Origin: Dreissena polymorpha
Lineage: Eukaryota > Mollusca > Bivalvia > Myida > Dreissenidae
DNA length: 64,000 nt
NCBI RefSeq assembly: GCF_020536995.1
Contig: NC_068362.1
Location: 98,437,085 to 98,501,084, forward strand
Direction: 5' to 3'
In this document: positions 28,331-40,405 of the stretch, piece after piece
Layout of the letters: each line of letters starts with the position of its first letter
Numbering within the stretch: the stretch's first letter is position 1
Notes under the pieces: model-generated
What the model was told of the DNA's origin: nothing
Databases searched by the model: none
The model's input: only the letters and a program-made list of their open reading frames with translations
Translations under genes and position numbers: made by a program

Positions 28331-28478
28331 TAGAGAATAATAGGTTAGTGTTGATAATAGATCAGGTTTATCATGCGAGGCTTAGAAAACAAAAAGCACG
28401 AGCCTTGGCGAGTGCTTTTTCGTTTTCGTGCCGAGCATGATAAACCTGATCTATAATCAACACTGACTATTATTCTAT
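28331..28478. mobile_element. Foldback element
   Basis: Arms 'gaataataggttagtgttga...tttatcatgc' and 'gcatgataaacctgatctat...tattattc' are inverted over about 42 bases. A smaller hairpin ('gcacgagcc...cgtgccga') lies in the loop. Confidence 0.7.
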
Positions 28479-28481
28479 TTA

Positions 28482-29865
28482 TTTATCCCACTTTTTATTC
28501 AGTAAACTTTTTTTATTTAAACAAAATAAGTTTTCATGAGTGTTTGTCGTACTTTGATAATGACTGTAGTGTAACCAAGGCGAGTGTAATACTCCGCGTT
28601 CAAAAAATAACCGCTGATCAAATAATCTTTTTTTAAATCAGAATATCGTTCTGTAACAAAGTGTCGAGGTTCATTAATTACAATTTTAATCATATTGAAT
28701 TGCAAATCTTAAAGTTTTATGATATCAATATGACATTAAGTTGTTATATACAAGGAACTACATTTGTTTACAACGTAGCCTAACACCACACACAATTCAC
28801 TTTGATAACAAACCATCAAGTCGATCACGAGGTGCACAATATTTGCTTCTTTGTTATAATATTGGTTATTTCGTGACGAAATAACAAAGATTACTTGGAT
28901 TTAAGCTAATTATATACATTTTGAATGTTGAAAGTGGCACCAAAGAATTGCGAGGCAAAGTTGTTCGAACTAGAGAAAGACATTTGCTGGTGAAGTGATT
29001 GGGTGGGGCGAACATCAAGATCAACTTGTTCGACGGTAGACAGTGGTTGTCTAGGCTGCATTTCGGCCATAGTTTCGGTGCATGAAGGTGAACAAGAGGA
29101 ATCTGTTGGATTGTTACATTTACTGGACTGAGCAAGAATGAACACTTTTGCTGCTGTTCAACAGATATGTTGGAATAATTGGTTATGGACTGGACATTTT
29201 TTGCCCTGTTATGGCCATGGTTTCAGTGGGTGGAATGTTTGCATTTCGAAGTTTTTTGACCAGGAATTTGCGAACTGAGTGGTTCGTTATTCTCTTGTGC
29301 TTGAGAAAGCCGGCGTCTTTTGCCATGGCCTTCAGCATCTGACCTAGCTTGTTGACACCCTATTGTTGACGCAAGAACCACTGGGATGCAGTGTCATTTG
29401 TGCTTATTGCCAGGTTGGAAAGATGCTTTGAAGAAAAATCAGATGGACACATATCCGAGTACAGCTTGTAAATAACACAGGATTTCTTGGTCCAGACGAT
29501 TGATTTCTACGGTCAAAGGGGAGCAACTCGAACTGACTTCTTCAAAGGGGAGCTACAACAACAGAACCTATTTGCATAGTGTTAAATTTACCTAATACTA
29601 GAGGTTTTAATAAAATAAATGACAAAAAACACGTTTTTTGACTTTTCTTTGTTTTAAGGTCATTAAGATTGACAAACTTTGAGTGTTTTTATTATTGATG
29701 CACTTGGCAAATACAGGTGACGAGGTGCGTGGGAAAAAGTAGTCCCGGTTCGGCAGTTGATGACGTCATTTCGTGCCATTGATTATTATAGCCTTGCCGT
29801 TGATTATAGATGAAATTTAATCAACGGGGCTTTAATCAACCGAATTCGCTGTAAAAGTGGGATAA
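28482..29865 (-). mobile_element. Crypton-type (tyrosine recombinase) element remnant
   Basis: Bounded by the inverted words 'ttatcccactttt' (28482) and 'aaaagtgggataa' (29853-29865). It carries a broken tyrosine-recombinase frame. Its boundaries are supported by comparison with the uninterrupted duplicate at 31246-31775. Confidence 0.65.
28866..29490 (-). pseudogene. Crypton/DUF3504-type tyrosine recombinase, catalytic part, broken
   Basis: The minus strand reads 'GVNKLGQMLKAMAKDAGF', 'KRITNHSVRKFLVKKLRN', 'IPPTETMAITG', then, after a one-base shift, 'NVQSITNYSNISVEQQQK'. H-x-x-R and the tyrosine in 'NNYS'-type context are the signature of the DUF3504 recombinase-like family, derived from Cryptons. 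There is one in-frame TAG just before 'GVNKLG' and one frameshift in the 'GHKN' motif, so the copy is dead. Confidence 0.75.
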
Positions 29866-30133
29866 AAAAGCTTTCAGGTACTTCGACTTGATGCTGATTT
29901 AAGGGCAAACCCATAGTACAGGCTCCTTTTCATGTGACGAATACTTGTATGCTAAGCTGAAATCCATCATGGTACATAATTTTACATTCACGAAAACGTT
30001 AATAAAATATAGTAGATAAATCACAAGTTTTGGAACTTTGTTAACGTATATGATTAGAAATTGCCTTTACTTTGAAACGTTACATTTCTATCCTAAATAA
30101 ACGCTAGAGCAAAGTCAATCTATTTTTAGTTGT

Positions 30134-30905
30134 GGCGACCTTGACCTTGGAGATATTGACGTAATTCTTTCGCGTGACACACCGTCCAATAATGGTGAAC
30201 AAATGTGCCGAATGATTTTTAAATCTCACAATTAATGACATAGTAATGGCCAGACAAGCTCATATATGGCCATTTTTGACCTTCAAACTCAAATTGTGAC
30301 CTTGATCTTGGAGATTTCGACGTTATTCTTTCGTGCCACACACCGTCTAATGATGGTGAACAAATGTGCCAAATGATTTTAAAATCTCACAATGAATCAT
30401 AAAGTAATGGCCCGGACAAGCTCATTTATGGCCATTTTGACCTTCAAACTCAAATTGTGACCTTGACCTTGGAGATATCGACGTAATTCTTTTGTGCGAC
30501 ACACAGTCTAATGATGGTGAACAAGTGTGCCAAATGATTTTAAAATCTGTCAATGAACGACAAAGTTATGGCCCGGACAAGTTCATTTATGGCCATCTTT
30601 GACCTTCAAACTCAAATTGTGACCTTGACCTTGGAGATATTGACGATATTCTTTCGCGCGACACACCGTCTAATAACGGTGAACACATGTGACAAATAAT
30701 TTTAAAATCTGACAATGAACGACAAAGTTATGGCCCGGACAAGCTCATTTATGGCCATTTTTGACCTTCAAACTCAAATTGTGACCTTGACCTTGGAGAT
30801 ATCGACGTTATTCTTTCGCGCGACACACCGTCTAATGATGGTTAACAAATGCGCCAAATGATTTTAAAATCTGACAATGAACGACAAAGTTATGGCCCGG
30901 ACAAG
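30134..30905. repeat. Satellite S1: five tandem units of about 162 bp
   Basis: Each unit holds 'gaccttgaccttggagata', 'gacacaccgtctaatgatgg' and 'atggcccggacaagctcatt'. Units begin near 30139, 30298, 30459, 30622 and 30783. It lies between the two copies of the duplicated segment. Confidence 0.9.
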
Positions 30906-31245
30906 CATGTTCCGCCCGCCAGCCCTCCCGCCCGCCGACATCGCCAATCTAATAACCAGTTGTTTCCTTCGGAAAACCTGGTTAACAAAAGAAATGCATA
31001 AAAGAAATTATCAGTAGCTAAAACTTTGATCATCTTGGTGCAACAAGCCCTTATTATAATTAAATGAAAACACAAAACTTTAATTGATACTTTTTTTTCT
31101 TTCAGCAAGTCCGAATGAATAAAACCAAACATAACAATGCACATTGAGGTAAATGCAACCTTATTATGGAAATTTATATGAAAATTCATTATAGTAAAGC
31201 TATCTGTCTAAGTATGAATTATCAGATCTCATTATGAACTAGATT

Positions 31246-31775
31246 GTTGACAATTTTCCCAACATATGTGTTTACACATGTGATTTTAAAAGAAAGCATT
31301 TGTTTAAGATAAGGTTTTATTTTTATGTCAAGTTATTTCAGTATAAATATGACGAAACATTAATAAACTATTTCAACAAAGCAGTTGGATTTTTAAGTTT
31401 ACAACAGTTTAAACAACAGTTGGTGATGTCCTATTGCGGTATGGACGTTTTTGTTAACTAAATCATTGTTATTGACTAATTTCTTTATATGAATTGAACT
31501 TAAATTATCCGATGACAAAAAGATAAGCTTTTCAGGTACTTCGACTTAATGCTGTTTTAAGTTAAAGCCCTGTTTACATTCGAAAAATACATGTATGCTA
31601 TGCTCAAACCAACCAATTTACATAATTATTTAGGAAAACGGAAACATAAGATATCACAACGTTTTGGAATATTTTTAACACTTATGTTCAAAAATTATTT
31701 TAAAACAACATGTTCAGAAATTATTTTAAAACATTACATGTTTATCCTAAAATACTTAAACGCATTATTAAAAAT
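31246..31775. repeat. Diverged duplicated segment, copy 2 (uninterrupted)
   Basis: Shows the pre-insertion state of copy 1: 'aaattatccgatgacaaaa' runs directly into 'agataagcttttcaggtact'. No gene is seen in it. Confidence 0.75.
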
Positions 31776-31779
31776 TCGA

Positions 31780-32453
31780 TGATTAAACATAACTTTAATA
31801 CTATTTGAGAAAGCCTTAGAAAGCCTTAGTGATTTGAATCGGTTATTTAGTAGGCAAGCTAAACCTTCAACTTTTTCCAGACTGGATTACAGGGTATACA
31901 TGTGAAAACAAATATGCCTGCCTAGAAATATTTTTAGCAATCCTTTCTAACGTTTAACTAGTCTTTGTGAGGGAAGAGATAAAAAATGCCTGAACAGAAA
32001 GCTTCCATGCAAAACATCACAAAGTACAAGATAAAACTGGAATAAAACTTGGTCAGCGCTGTGTTTAAAATTCCCCTCCAGATGCTGGAAATGCATAGAA
32101 ATAGAAAGAAGCGGTGCGTCCATGCAAGCAATTTTATAAACTTGTTTGGCAAACATCTATGTTTATTACAAAATGCGTGTTTATCAGCTTGCAGGCTATG
32201 AATATTTAGTCATATTTTATGCATATTGCATAAGAAAACGGCAATATCAGAACCAATAAATGTAGAAATTAGAACATACACATTTGCCAATAAAAGTCAT
32301 AATTTATGTTTATGAATTTGTTTGTTTTATCTTATATTTTATATATTAGACCTATAGAAATGCCTAGCCCAACATAATTATTTGTCACCGTGTGTAAGTG
32401 AAGTCCTTGTTTATCTGTTTTGACACTTTGATTAATATGTTTTGACACTTAGG
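31780..32453. other. No recognised feature
   Basis: AT-rich sequence; small frames here have no recognisable domain. Confidence 0.4.
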
Positions 32454-32959
32454 TTAAAGGGGCCTTTTCACAGATTGTGGCATGTATTGAAGTTTGTCAT
32501 TTCATGCTTTATATTGATATATTTAAAAACGGTCATAAAACTCTCTTGTAAAAAAACAACAAGAATACAATTAAAAAAAAAGAAATCCTCAACTGGGCTC
32601 GAACCACTGACCCCTGGAGTCCTGGAGTAAAAAGTCTCCCACTAAGATCACTCGGACATTCTTCCGAATGATATGCCAGATGTATTTAATACTTTATATA
32701 AGCAATCCTCGTAGTTTCAAAGAATATAACGACGCCAGCAGATTTCTCCAAATTATTTTTTGTTCGCGTTGCAACGCTTTTATATTTTTCGGGTTTTTAA
32801 CCGTCAAAAGATTCATATAAGGCTATGTTTAGAGCATGGTAAATCTTCAGTATGACTGTTTCCCTCACAAATATCATACCTTAAAACGAAAACTTGCGAT
32901 TCTGAAACAACTTTTTTCAAATTTTGTCAATTTACCCAACGTGAAAAGTCACCTTTAAA
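32454..32959 (-). mobile_element. TIR element with tRNA-like core (M4), copy C
   Basis: Starts 'ttaaaggggccttttcacag' and ends 'gtgaaaagtcacctttaaa'. The tRNA-like core is recognisable by 'gggctcgaaccactgacccc' on the plus strand. Confidence 0.8.
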
Positions 32960-34376
32960 ACGGGGTATCACGACCAACACTTTTCATGATATATCGACCT
33001 TCATTAAGACGTTCATCTTTGGTCAAGAGAGCATATGAAACCAGCGAGCGTTACCTTTACGGAACGGGTCAAGACCGTTTTATTTCTGTCAATACGTATA
33101 GGTGTATCCGACATCCGCCAGGCTAGCTTGTCTAATAAAGTGGTTTTGGGGACACCCAACGCTTTTGCTGCCAGATTTATGTACAGGTTTTAAGATATTA
33201 CCATCTAAATGGCCACTACCATATCTTCTGGACGGTATTACGCTCGCTACAACAATTTAGTTGCGCTACCATTATTAAATTCAAAATGAAAGTACTGAAA
33301 GTACTGGTTTGACGATGCTTTTGAAGAGGATGGATATATAGAAGATATTTGTTGGATTCGGTGGAATATCGATTTTCCAGAAAAACAGCAAAAAATATCG
33401 ATATTTTCACTGTTATTTTTCACTGTTTAAAACAGTGAATACCAGTTTATTTCACTGATATTTCTGTATAAATCACCGGAAAGCATTAAATAAATAAGCA
33501 TCCATTTAAGTTAATCTACATCACCGCAATTGTGTAATTTTATTGCTTGTCATTTATCCGCAGGTCAATAGTTAATGGTTGTGGTGCAATCGTTTTCGTT
33601 CTTATATTATATTATATATTATATTGACCTTGTGCCAAATTTTTTGATAGAATATGAAACCCAAAATGACATAGACGTGACTAGTTTCATAAGAATCTGG
33701 CAAAGAGGTGACACCCGTATTTAAACATTGTAAAATGATATCTTATGTGTTCACAATAAACTTTAGATAAAATACAACAGACAAAGAGTGATAACAAAAG
33801 CTCACCTTTTCAATTCATAACAAGTGAGCAAAATACCAAAACTATGACATCATATAATTGCTCAGTGACTTCCAATAACAATAAAATGTTACTTTTAAAA
33901 CAAATACAATACCTTCCGTTTCTACAGGCTGTTCTAAAACAAGATAGCCCTGTATCGCTCACCTAAACTCCTTCTATAGTGTCAAAAACTTGTGTACGAT
34001 TTGACTAAGTTGTAACCTAGCTTTAGCTTGCACATGACCACTTTGCACATTCAGCTTTTGATTTGATTAGAATGGACATTGTAAGCATTTTTCATGAAAA
34101 TCAGGAAGATAATGTGACCTGTAGAAAGGTAAAGGAAGTTTTCTATATTTTGAACTAATGACCTAGTTTTTGACAATCTACAAACTTTCAAACTCAAACT
34201 TTATTTCATCGAGATAACATTCTGTCCAATTTTCATAAAGATCTGGAAGAAAATGTGACCTCTGGAGTGTTCACTAACCTTTTCTGTGATTTGGTTTGTA
34301 GACCTAGTTTGGACCACATATGACCTACTTTCAAACTTAACCTAGAATTGACCGAGATAAACATTTACCAACATAA
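32960..34376. other. Mostly unique AT-rich DNA with diverged satellite-like text
   Basis: No gene found. From about 33640 there are scattered degenerate units ('gtgacctctggagtgttcac', 'gacctagtttggaccac') related to the S3 satellite. Confidence 0.45.
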
Positions 34377-35060
34377 GACTAACAAGGACTGTTAGTAAAA
34401 CATGCATGCCCCCCATATGGGCTGTCAGTTGTAGTGGTAGCCATTTTGTTCATATATTTTTTGTCACTGTGACCTTGACCTTTGACCTAGTGACCTGAAA
34501 ATCAATAGAGATCATCTGCCAGTCATTATCAATTTACCTATGAAGTTTCATGATCCCTAGGCCTTACTATTCTTGAGTTAAAATCAGGAAACCTTTTTAC
34601 TGTTATCAGTCTCTGTGACCTTGAACCTTTGACCAAGTGATCTGAAAATCAATAAGGATTATGTACCAGTCATTATCAATGTACCTATGAAGTTTAATGG
34701 TCCTAGGAGTAAGCATTTTTGTGTTGTCATCCGGATACTATTTTAATGTTTTGAGTCACTTTGACCTTGACCTTTGACCTAGTGACCTAAACATCAATAG
34801 GAGTAATTTGCAAGTCATGATCGATGTATCTATGAAGTTTCATGATCCTAGATGTAAGCATTCTTGAGTTATCATCCGGAAATCATTAAACTGTTTTGAC
34901 TCACTGTTACCTTGACATTTGACCTAATGACCTGAACATCAATAGGGGTCATATGCCAGTCATGATCAATGTACCTTTGCAGTTTCGTGATTCTAGGCCT
35001 AAGCATTCTAGTCACTGTGACCTTACCCTTATATCTAATGTTGCAAATGTTGACGGCTCA
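34377..35060. repeat. Satellite S2, array 1: about five units of 145 bp
   Basis: Begins with the leader 'aaaacatgcatgccccccat', which also opens array 2. Units hold 'gtgaccttgacctttgacct', 'agtgacctgaaaatcaatag' and 'catgaagtttcatgatcct'-like text with moderate divergence. Confidence 0.85.
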
Positions 35061-36296
35061 CGACGGCCATAAAGCGATCACAAAAGCTCACCATGAGCAC
35101 GTTGTGTGATTACACTCAATGCGTTCAAATTTTTCTCACAGGCTTTGCCAATGACCTTTATAGTATGGATGGCTTTGTTATTATTTATTGATATCACGTA
35201 CCTGCAATATTGTGTGCATGTTTACAATACACAGAGCATATAACATAAATTGACTAATTGAGCTTATAATATTATGATTACTATAGCCAGGTAAATCAAG
35301 GACTTGAAAAACATTTTTGTTGTCCTGATTTCATGAAGACTTGAGATATTTATGCGCATAGAGTTTCAAGATATGGGATTATCTACAAATAAAAGTATTT
35401 TGATCAGTGTTGTGCAGGCTCTCTTTCCATGACTGTCAAAGTGAAATTTCCATGTGAAAAGGATGTCAATTTTTTCATTCAACCATTGTGTATAAAGAAC
35501 GATTCTGCATAAAATTTGCCGTTTTGATAGGAGATGACCAGTATGACAGAGAAAAGGGATATGCATTTGAGATCTGGTAAGACTCCATATAAAAGTGGTT
35601 ATATTTAAAAATGTTTAATTACCACATGACAACGGACTCTAGATCTCCGTGACATGACTATGGTGCTAAATTAATCTAGTATGAATATTTGAACTATATC
35701 TTTTTAAAACCATTAAAAATAATATTTGATGTACAAATTTAATCTACCAATGTGTAGAGATACTACTTAACATATATTTGACTGTATTGAATGTAGGAAC
35801 TAGTTAAAATATCAATTAGAAAAATAGATCAGGATATGAAATATTTATTGCCTGAAGCAAAGACCCTGGAGCTATGTTTATATAACTTTAAACACACTGA
35901 TTAAAGAAGTAAAAAAATACATTGATACAACAGAGGTAAAATCATCCCCTCTGAACAATATGATACATAATTATGTATCATATCTTTTTATCTGGATCTG
36001 GATAAGTACACAGCATGATGTTTAGGTGTGCGCGCTGCGGGAGAGATATAGGAGTTACTTATATTTTGGATTTAATTTAATTGACTGAAATTTATCACTG
36101 AAGTTACAGTATGATCTCATTTGATATAGATGAACATGATTGTATCAAGCAAAATATATTAAATAATTATCAGTATTAATTCACTGTCATGATTTCAGTA
36201 TCATTAAGATGATTTCAGTAAAGTCTATATCATTCATATTCATCAATTTTGTAAATATCAATATAAGTATACTACATAAAAACATTTTTTGAAACA
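35061..36296. other. No recognised feature
   Basis: AT-rich spacer between two S2 arrays; no gene, RNA or clear repeat seen. Confidence 0.45.
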
Positions 36297-37378
36297 AGGG
36301 CTGTTTGTAAAACATGCATGCCCCCCATATGGGCTGTCAGTTGTAGTGGCAGCCATTGTGTGAATACGTTTTTGGGCACTGAGACCTTGACCTTTGACCT
36401 AGTGACCTGAAAATCAATAGGGGTCATCTGCGAGTCATGAACAATGTACCTATGAAGTTTTATGATCCTAGGCGTAAGCTTTCTTGTGTTATCATCCGGA
36501 AAACCATTTTACTGTGTCAAGTCACCGTGACCTTGACCTTTGACCTAGTGACCTGAAAGTCAATAGGGGTCATCTGCGAGTCATGATCAATGTACCTAAG
36601 AAGTTTCATGACCATAGGCGTAAGCATTCTTGAGTTATCATCCGGAAACCATTTTTCAAAGTTGAGTCACTGTGACCTTGACCTTTGATCTAGTGACCTG
36701 AAAATCATTAGGGGTCATCTGCGAGTCATGATTAATGTACCTTTGAAGTTACATGATCCTAGGCATAAACGTTGTTGAGTTATCATCCGGTAACCATTTT
36801 ACTATTTCGGGTCACCGTGACCTTGACCTTTGGTCTATTGACCTGTAATTCAATAGGTATCATCTGCGAGTCATGATCAATGTATCTATAAAGTTTCATG
36901 ATCCTAGGCATAAGCGTTCTTGAGTTATCATCCAGAAACCATTTAACTATATCGGGTCAACATGACCTTGACCTTTGACCTAGTGACCTCAAAAGGGTTC
37001 ATCTGCGAGTCATGATCAATGTAGCTATGAAGTTTCATGATCCTACGCATAAGCGTTCTTGAGTTATCATCCAGAAACCATTTTACTGCTTTGGGTCACC
37101 GTGACCTTGACCTTCGACGTAGTGACCTGAAAATCAATAGGGGTCATTTGCGAGTCATGATCAATGTATCTATGAAGTTTCATGATCCTAGGCATAAGTG
37201 TTCTTGAGTTATCATCCGAAAACCATTTTACTATTTCGGGTCATCGTGACATTGACCTTTGACCTAGTGACCTAAAAATCAATAGGAGTCATCTGCGAGT
37301 CATGATTAATGTACCTATGAAGTTTCATGATCATTGGCATAAGCGCTCTTGAGTTATCATCCGGAAACCATCTGCTGG
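36297..37378. repeat. Satellite S2, array 2: about seven units of 145 bp
   Basis: Units start near 36383, 36529, 36673, 36819, 36964, 37108 and 37248. They are better conserved than array 1 and share its leader. Each carries several AGGTCA-type half-sites on the minus strand. Confidence 0.9.
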
Positions 37379-37435
37379 ACGGACGGACTGACATGAGCAA
37401 AACAATATACCCCCTCTTCTTCGAAAAGGGGGGGG

Positions 37436-38275
37436 GGTCATAATGAGAAAATTGTCCCCCTCCCAGCAGCCATGTTATTCAACTGACTGGAACCATTTTT
37501 GAACTCAACTCTCGTATCAAGGAAACAAATGTTCTGAGCAAATTTCATGACATTTTGGCCAAAAATGTGACGTCTACAGTGTTCATATGTTTTCACTATA
37601 TACATATAGAGAAAAATGCCCCGCCCACTGGCAGCCATGTTTTTTACCAATCCCGACCATTTTCAAACTATTTTGAGATATCAATAAAACCAATGTTTTG
37701 ACCAACTTTCATGATGATTGGGCAAAAATTGTGACTTCAAGAGTGTTTACAAGGTTTCTCTATAGCCAAATAGGAAAAACTGCCACTATACACATATAGA
37801 GAAAAATGCCCCGCCCACTGGCAGCCATGTTTTTTCACCGATCTCGGCCATTTTCAAACTCGTCCGAGACATCGATTGAACCAATGTTTTGACCAACTTT
37901 CATGATGATTGGGCAACAATTGTGACTTCTAGAGTGTTTACAAGGTTTCTCTATAGCCAAATAAGGAAAACTGCCTCGCCCACTGGCGGCCATGTTTTTC
38001 AACGGATCGGAACCACTTTTGAACTTAACCAAGATATCATGAAGACAAACATTTTGACAAAGTTACATTAAGATTGGGCATGAAATGTGACTTCTACAGT
38101 GTTTACAAGGTTTTTCTTTTTTTTACCTAGTGACCTAGTTTTTGACCCGGCACAACCCAGTTTCGAACTCGGCCGATATTTAATTGGGACAAAGGTTCTG
38201 ACCAAGTTTCATGAAGATTGGACAAGAAATGAGGCCTCTACAGTGTTTACGAGCAAATGTTAACGGAGGGTAAAA
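37436..38275. repeat. Satellite S3, array 1: units of about 180 bp
   Basis: Units contain 'gccccgcccactggcagcca', 'aaccaatgttttgaccaact' and 'gtgacttctagagtgtttac'. It starts right after a poly-G stretch at 37428-37437. Confidence 0.85.
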
Positions 38276-38639
38276 TATATCAAACAGTTCAACCAGCTTT
38301 TATTACTGACCACTGATACTCCCTTCTGGCATACAGCACAATGAGAGGGTCAGTAAGCTGACAGGTAAATAGTTACACACTGCAGTGATCAATATATGGG
38401 GTCTAAGTCTAGAGCAGAACTAAAAATAGATTGGGAAATATGACTCAGCAGGTTAAACAATGGAGATAGATACTGCAAAATTGTGTACATGTTGTCTTCA
38501 TTTCAGCTTTCTCTAGTTGATAGGCTTACTATAAGTAATAATGATTAAAACAGTTGTTAATTATGAAAATTATGTGTTAAAAAAAGTAAACAAACAGTTA
38601 ATGACATAATAAAACCAAACTTTACTACACAGGACAAAA

Positions 38640-39045
38640 ATGTTCTGACCAAATTTCATGAAGATTGGGCAACTCAATTAAAAAAAACTAGAGTGTTAAT
38701 AAGATTTTAGTATAGAGGTATAAGGAAAAAAGCCCCGCCACATTGAAGCCATGTTTTTCAAGCAAACATAATTATTTTCGAACTCATCCTAAATACCATT
38801 GAGACCAATGTTCTGATAAAATTTCATGAAGATTGGACAAAAATATGGCCTCAAGAGTGTTAACAAGGTTTTACTAAAGCGATATATAGCCATATAAGGA
38901 AAAATTCCCCACCCCTGGTGGCCATGTTTTTAAAGCAACAAAAAACGTTTTCGAACTCATTCAAGATATCATTGGGACAAATCTTCAGACCAGGTTTCAT
39001 GATGATCGGAAAATAAATGTGGCCTCTAGAGTGTTAACAAGGGTA
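38640..39045. repeat. Satellite S3, array 2: diverged units
   Basis: Two to three units with 'tttcatgaagattgggcaac', 'gccatgtttttcaagcaaac' and 'gtggcctctagagtgttaac'. Confidence 0.8.
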
Positions 39046-39704
39046 TACATTTCAATATAATTTAAAATAAAACTTAAGAAGAACATGTGTCGAAAAATGC
39101 GAAATAAGCGAGATATTTAATTCTGAAATCGAAAATGTCTGTACAGTCGAATTCACCAGAATGTATATCATGCATGTTCGATGTGATTCTTAATTTAGTT
39201 TAATGGTTGTTTTTAAATTCCTGCAGCGATGTCTGTTCATTCGACACACGAACACTAACTCCGATCCTAATAAAAAGACGAATTCTTCGGTTATTGTAGG
39301 AAAATATGTACGAAATATCTTCGTCACCATCAGCTCTGGGCGCTAATTTGTCTTTGCTGCATTTTATGAAATTCGTCTTCAATATCTTGCCTATTTTGTG
39401 TTATTGTAACATGTATTTATCAATAAATTACAATTTAACATATATAAAAATCGTAAAGTCTCGATTTAATTTTGACAAAAGAATACCATACTGTACAGAA
39501 TCATCAAACAATAAAAACATATTCAAAAGTAATCTTCCAGAATGTAAAACTATCATTTATAATTAATTCCACGTAATCTTCTTGTGCTTAAAACAATTAT
39601 TTTAAAAAGGGAAACAACTCTGTTAATTCAACATATTTTTTTATTTGCAGTTACTTCCCTTGACATGATAAACTATATAGTGTTCAAAAGCTGTTATTAC
39701 TATA
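39046..39704. other. No recognised feature
   Basis: A spacer within the S3 region. The open frame at 39306-39566 has no recognisable domain, and I do not call it a gene. Confidence 0.4.
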
Positions 39705-40405
39705 TACATATAAGGAAAATGACCCCCCCCCCCCAGCGGCGATGCTTTTTTTACCGATCCGAACCATTTTCGAACTCAACTGTCATATCAAAAAACACAT
39801 GTTCTGACCAAATTTCATGACCATTGGACCAAAAATGTGACTTCTAGAGTGTCCCCATGTTTTCACTATATACATGTAGAGAAAACTGCCCCGCCCCCCG
39901 GCGACCATGTTTTTTCACCGATCTGGACCATTTCGAACTCGTCCAAGAAATCAATAAAACCAATGTTTTGACCAACTTTCATGATGATTGGGCAAAAATT
40001 GTGACTTCTAGAGTGTTTACAAGGTTTCTCAATAGCATAATAAGGAAACTGCCCCGCCCACTAGCGGCCATGTTTTTCAACACACAGGAACCACATTTGA
40101 ACTCAATCAAGATATCATTAAGAAAAACATTTTGACAAAGTTACATGAAGATTGAACAAAAAATGTGTTTTCTACAGTGTTTACAAGGTTTATCTCTTTT
40201 TTTACCTAGTGACCTAGTTTTTGACCCGGCACAACCAAGTTTCAAACTCTGCCGAGATTTTATTGGGGCAAAGCTTTTGACAAAGTTTCATGAAGATTGG
40301 ACAAGAAATGTGGCCTCTAGAGTGTTTACGAGCAAATGTTTACGGACGAACATACGACGGACAAAGACCGGTCAGAAAAGCTCACCTGAGCAATCAGGTG
40401 AGCTA
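39705..40405. repeat. Satellite S3, array 3: about four units
   Basis: Opens after a C-run at 39722-39733 and ends 'cacctgagcaatcaggtgag', a short inverted repeat. Unit text is as in array 1. Confidence 0.85.

Larger units (their letters stand above)
28103..30115. repeat. Diverged duplicated segment, copy 1 (interrupted)
   Basis: 28103-28330 and 29866-30115 together match 31246-31775: for example 'aaattatccgacgacaaaa' and 'caggtacttcgacttgatgc' have close partners there. The 1.5-kb between them is an insertion absent from the other copy. Confidence 0.75.
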
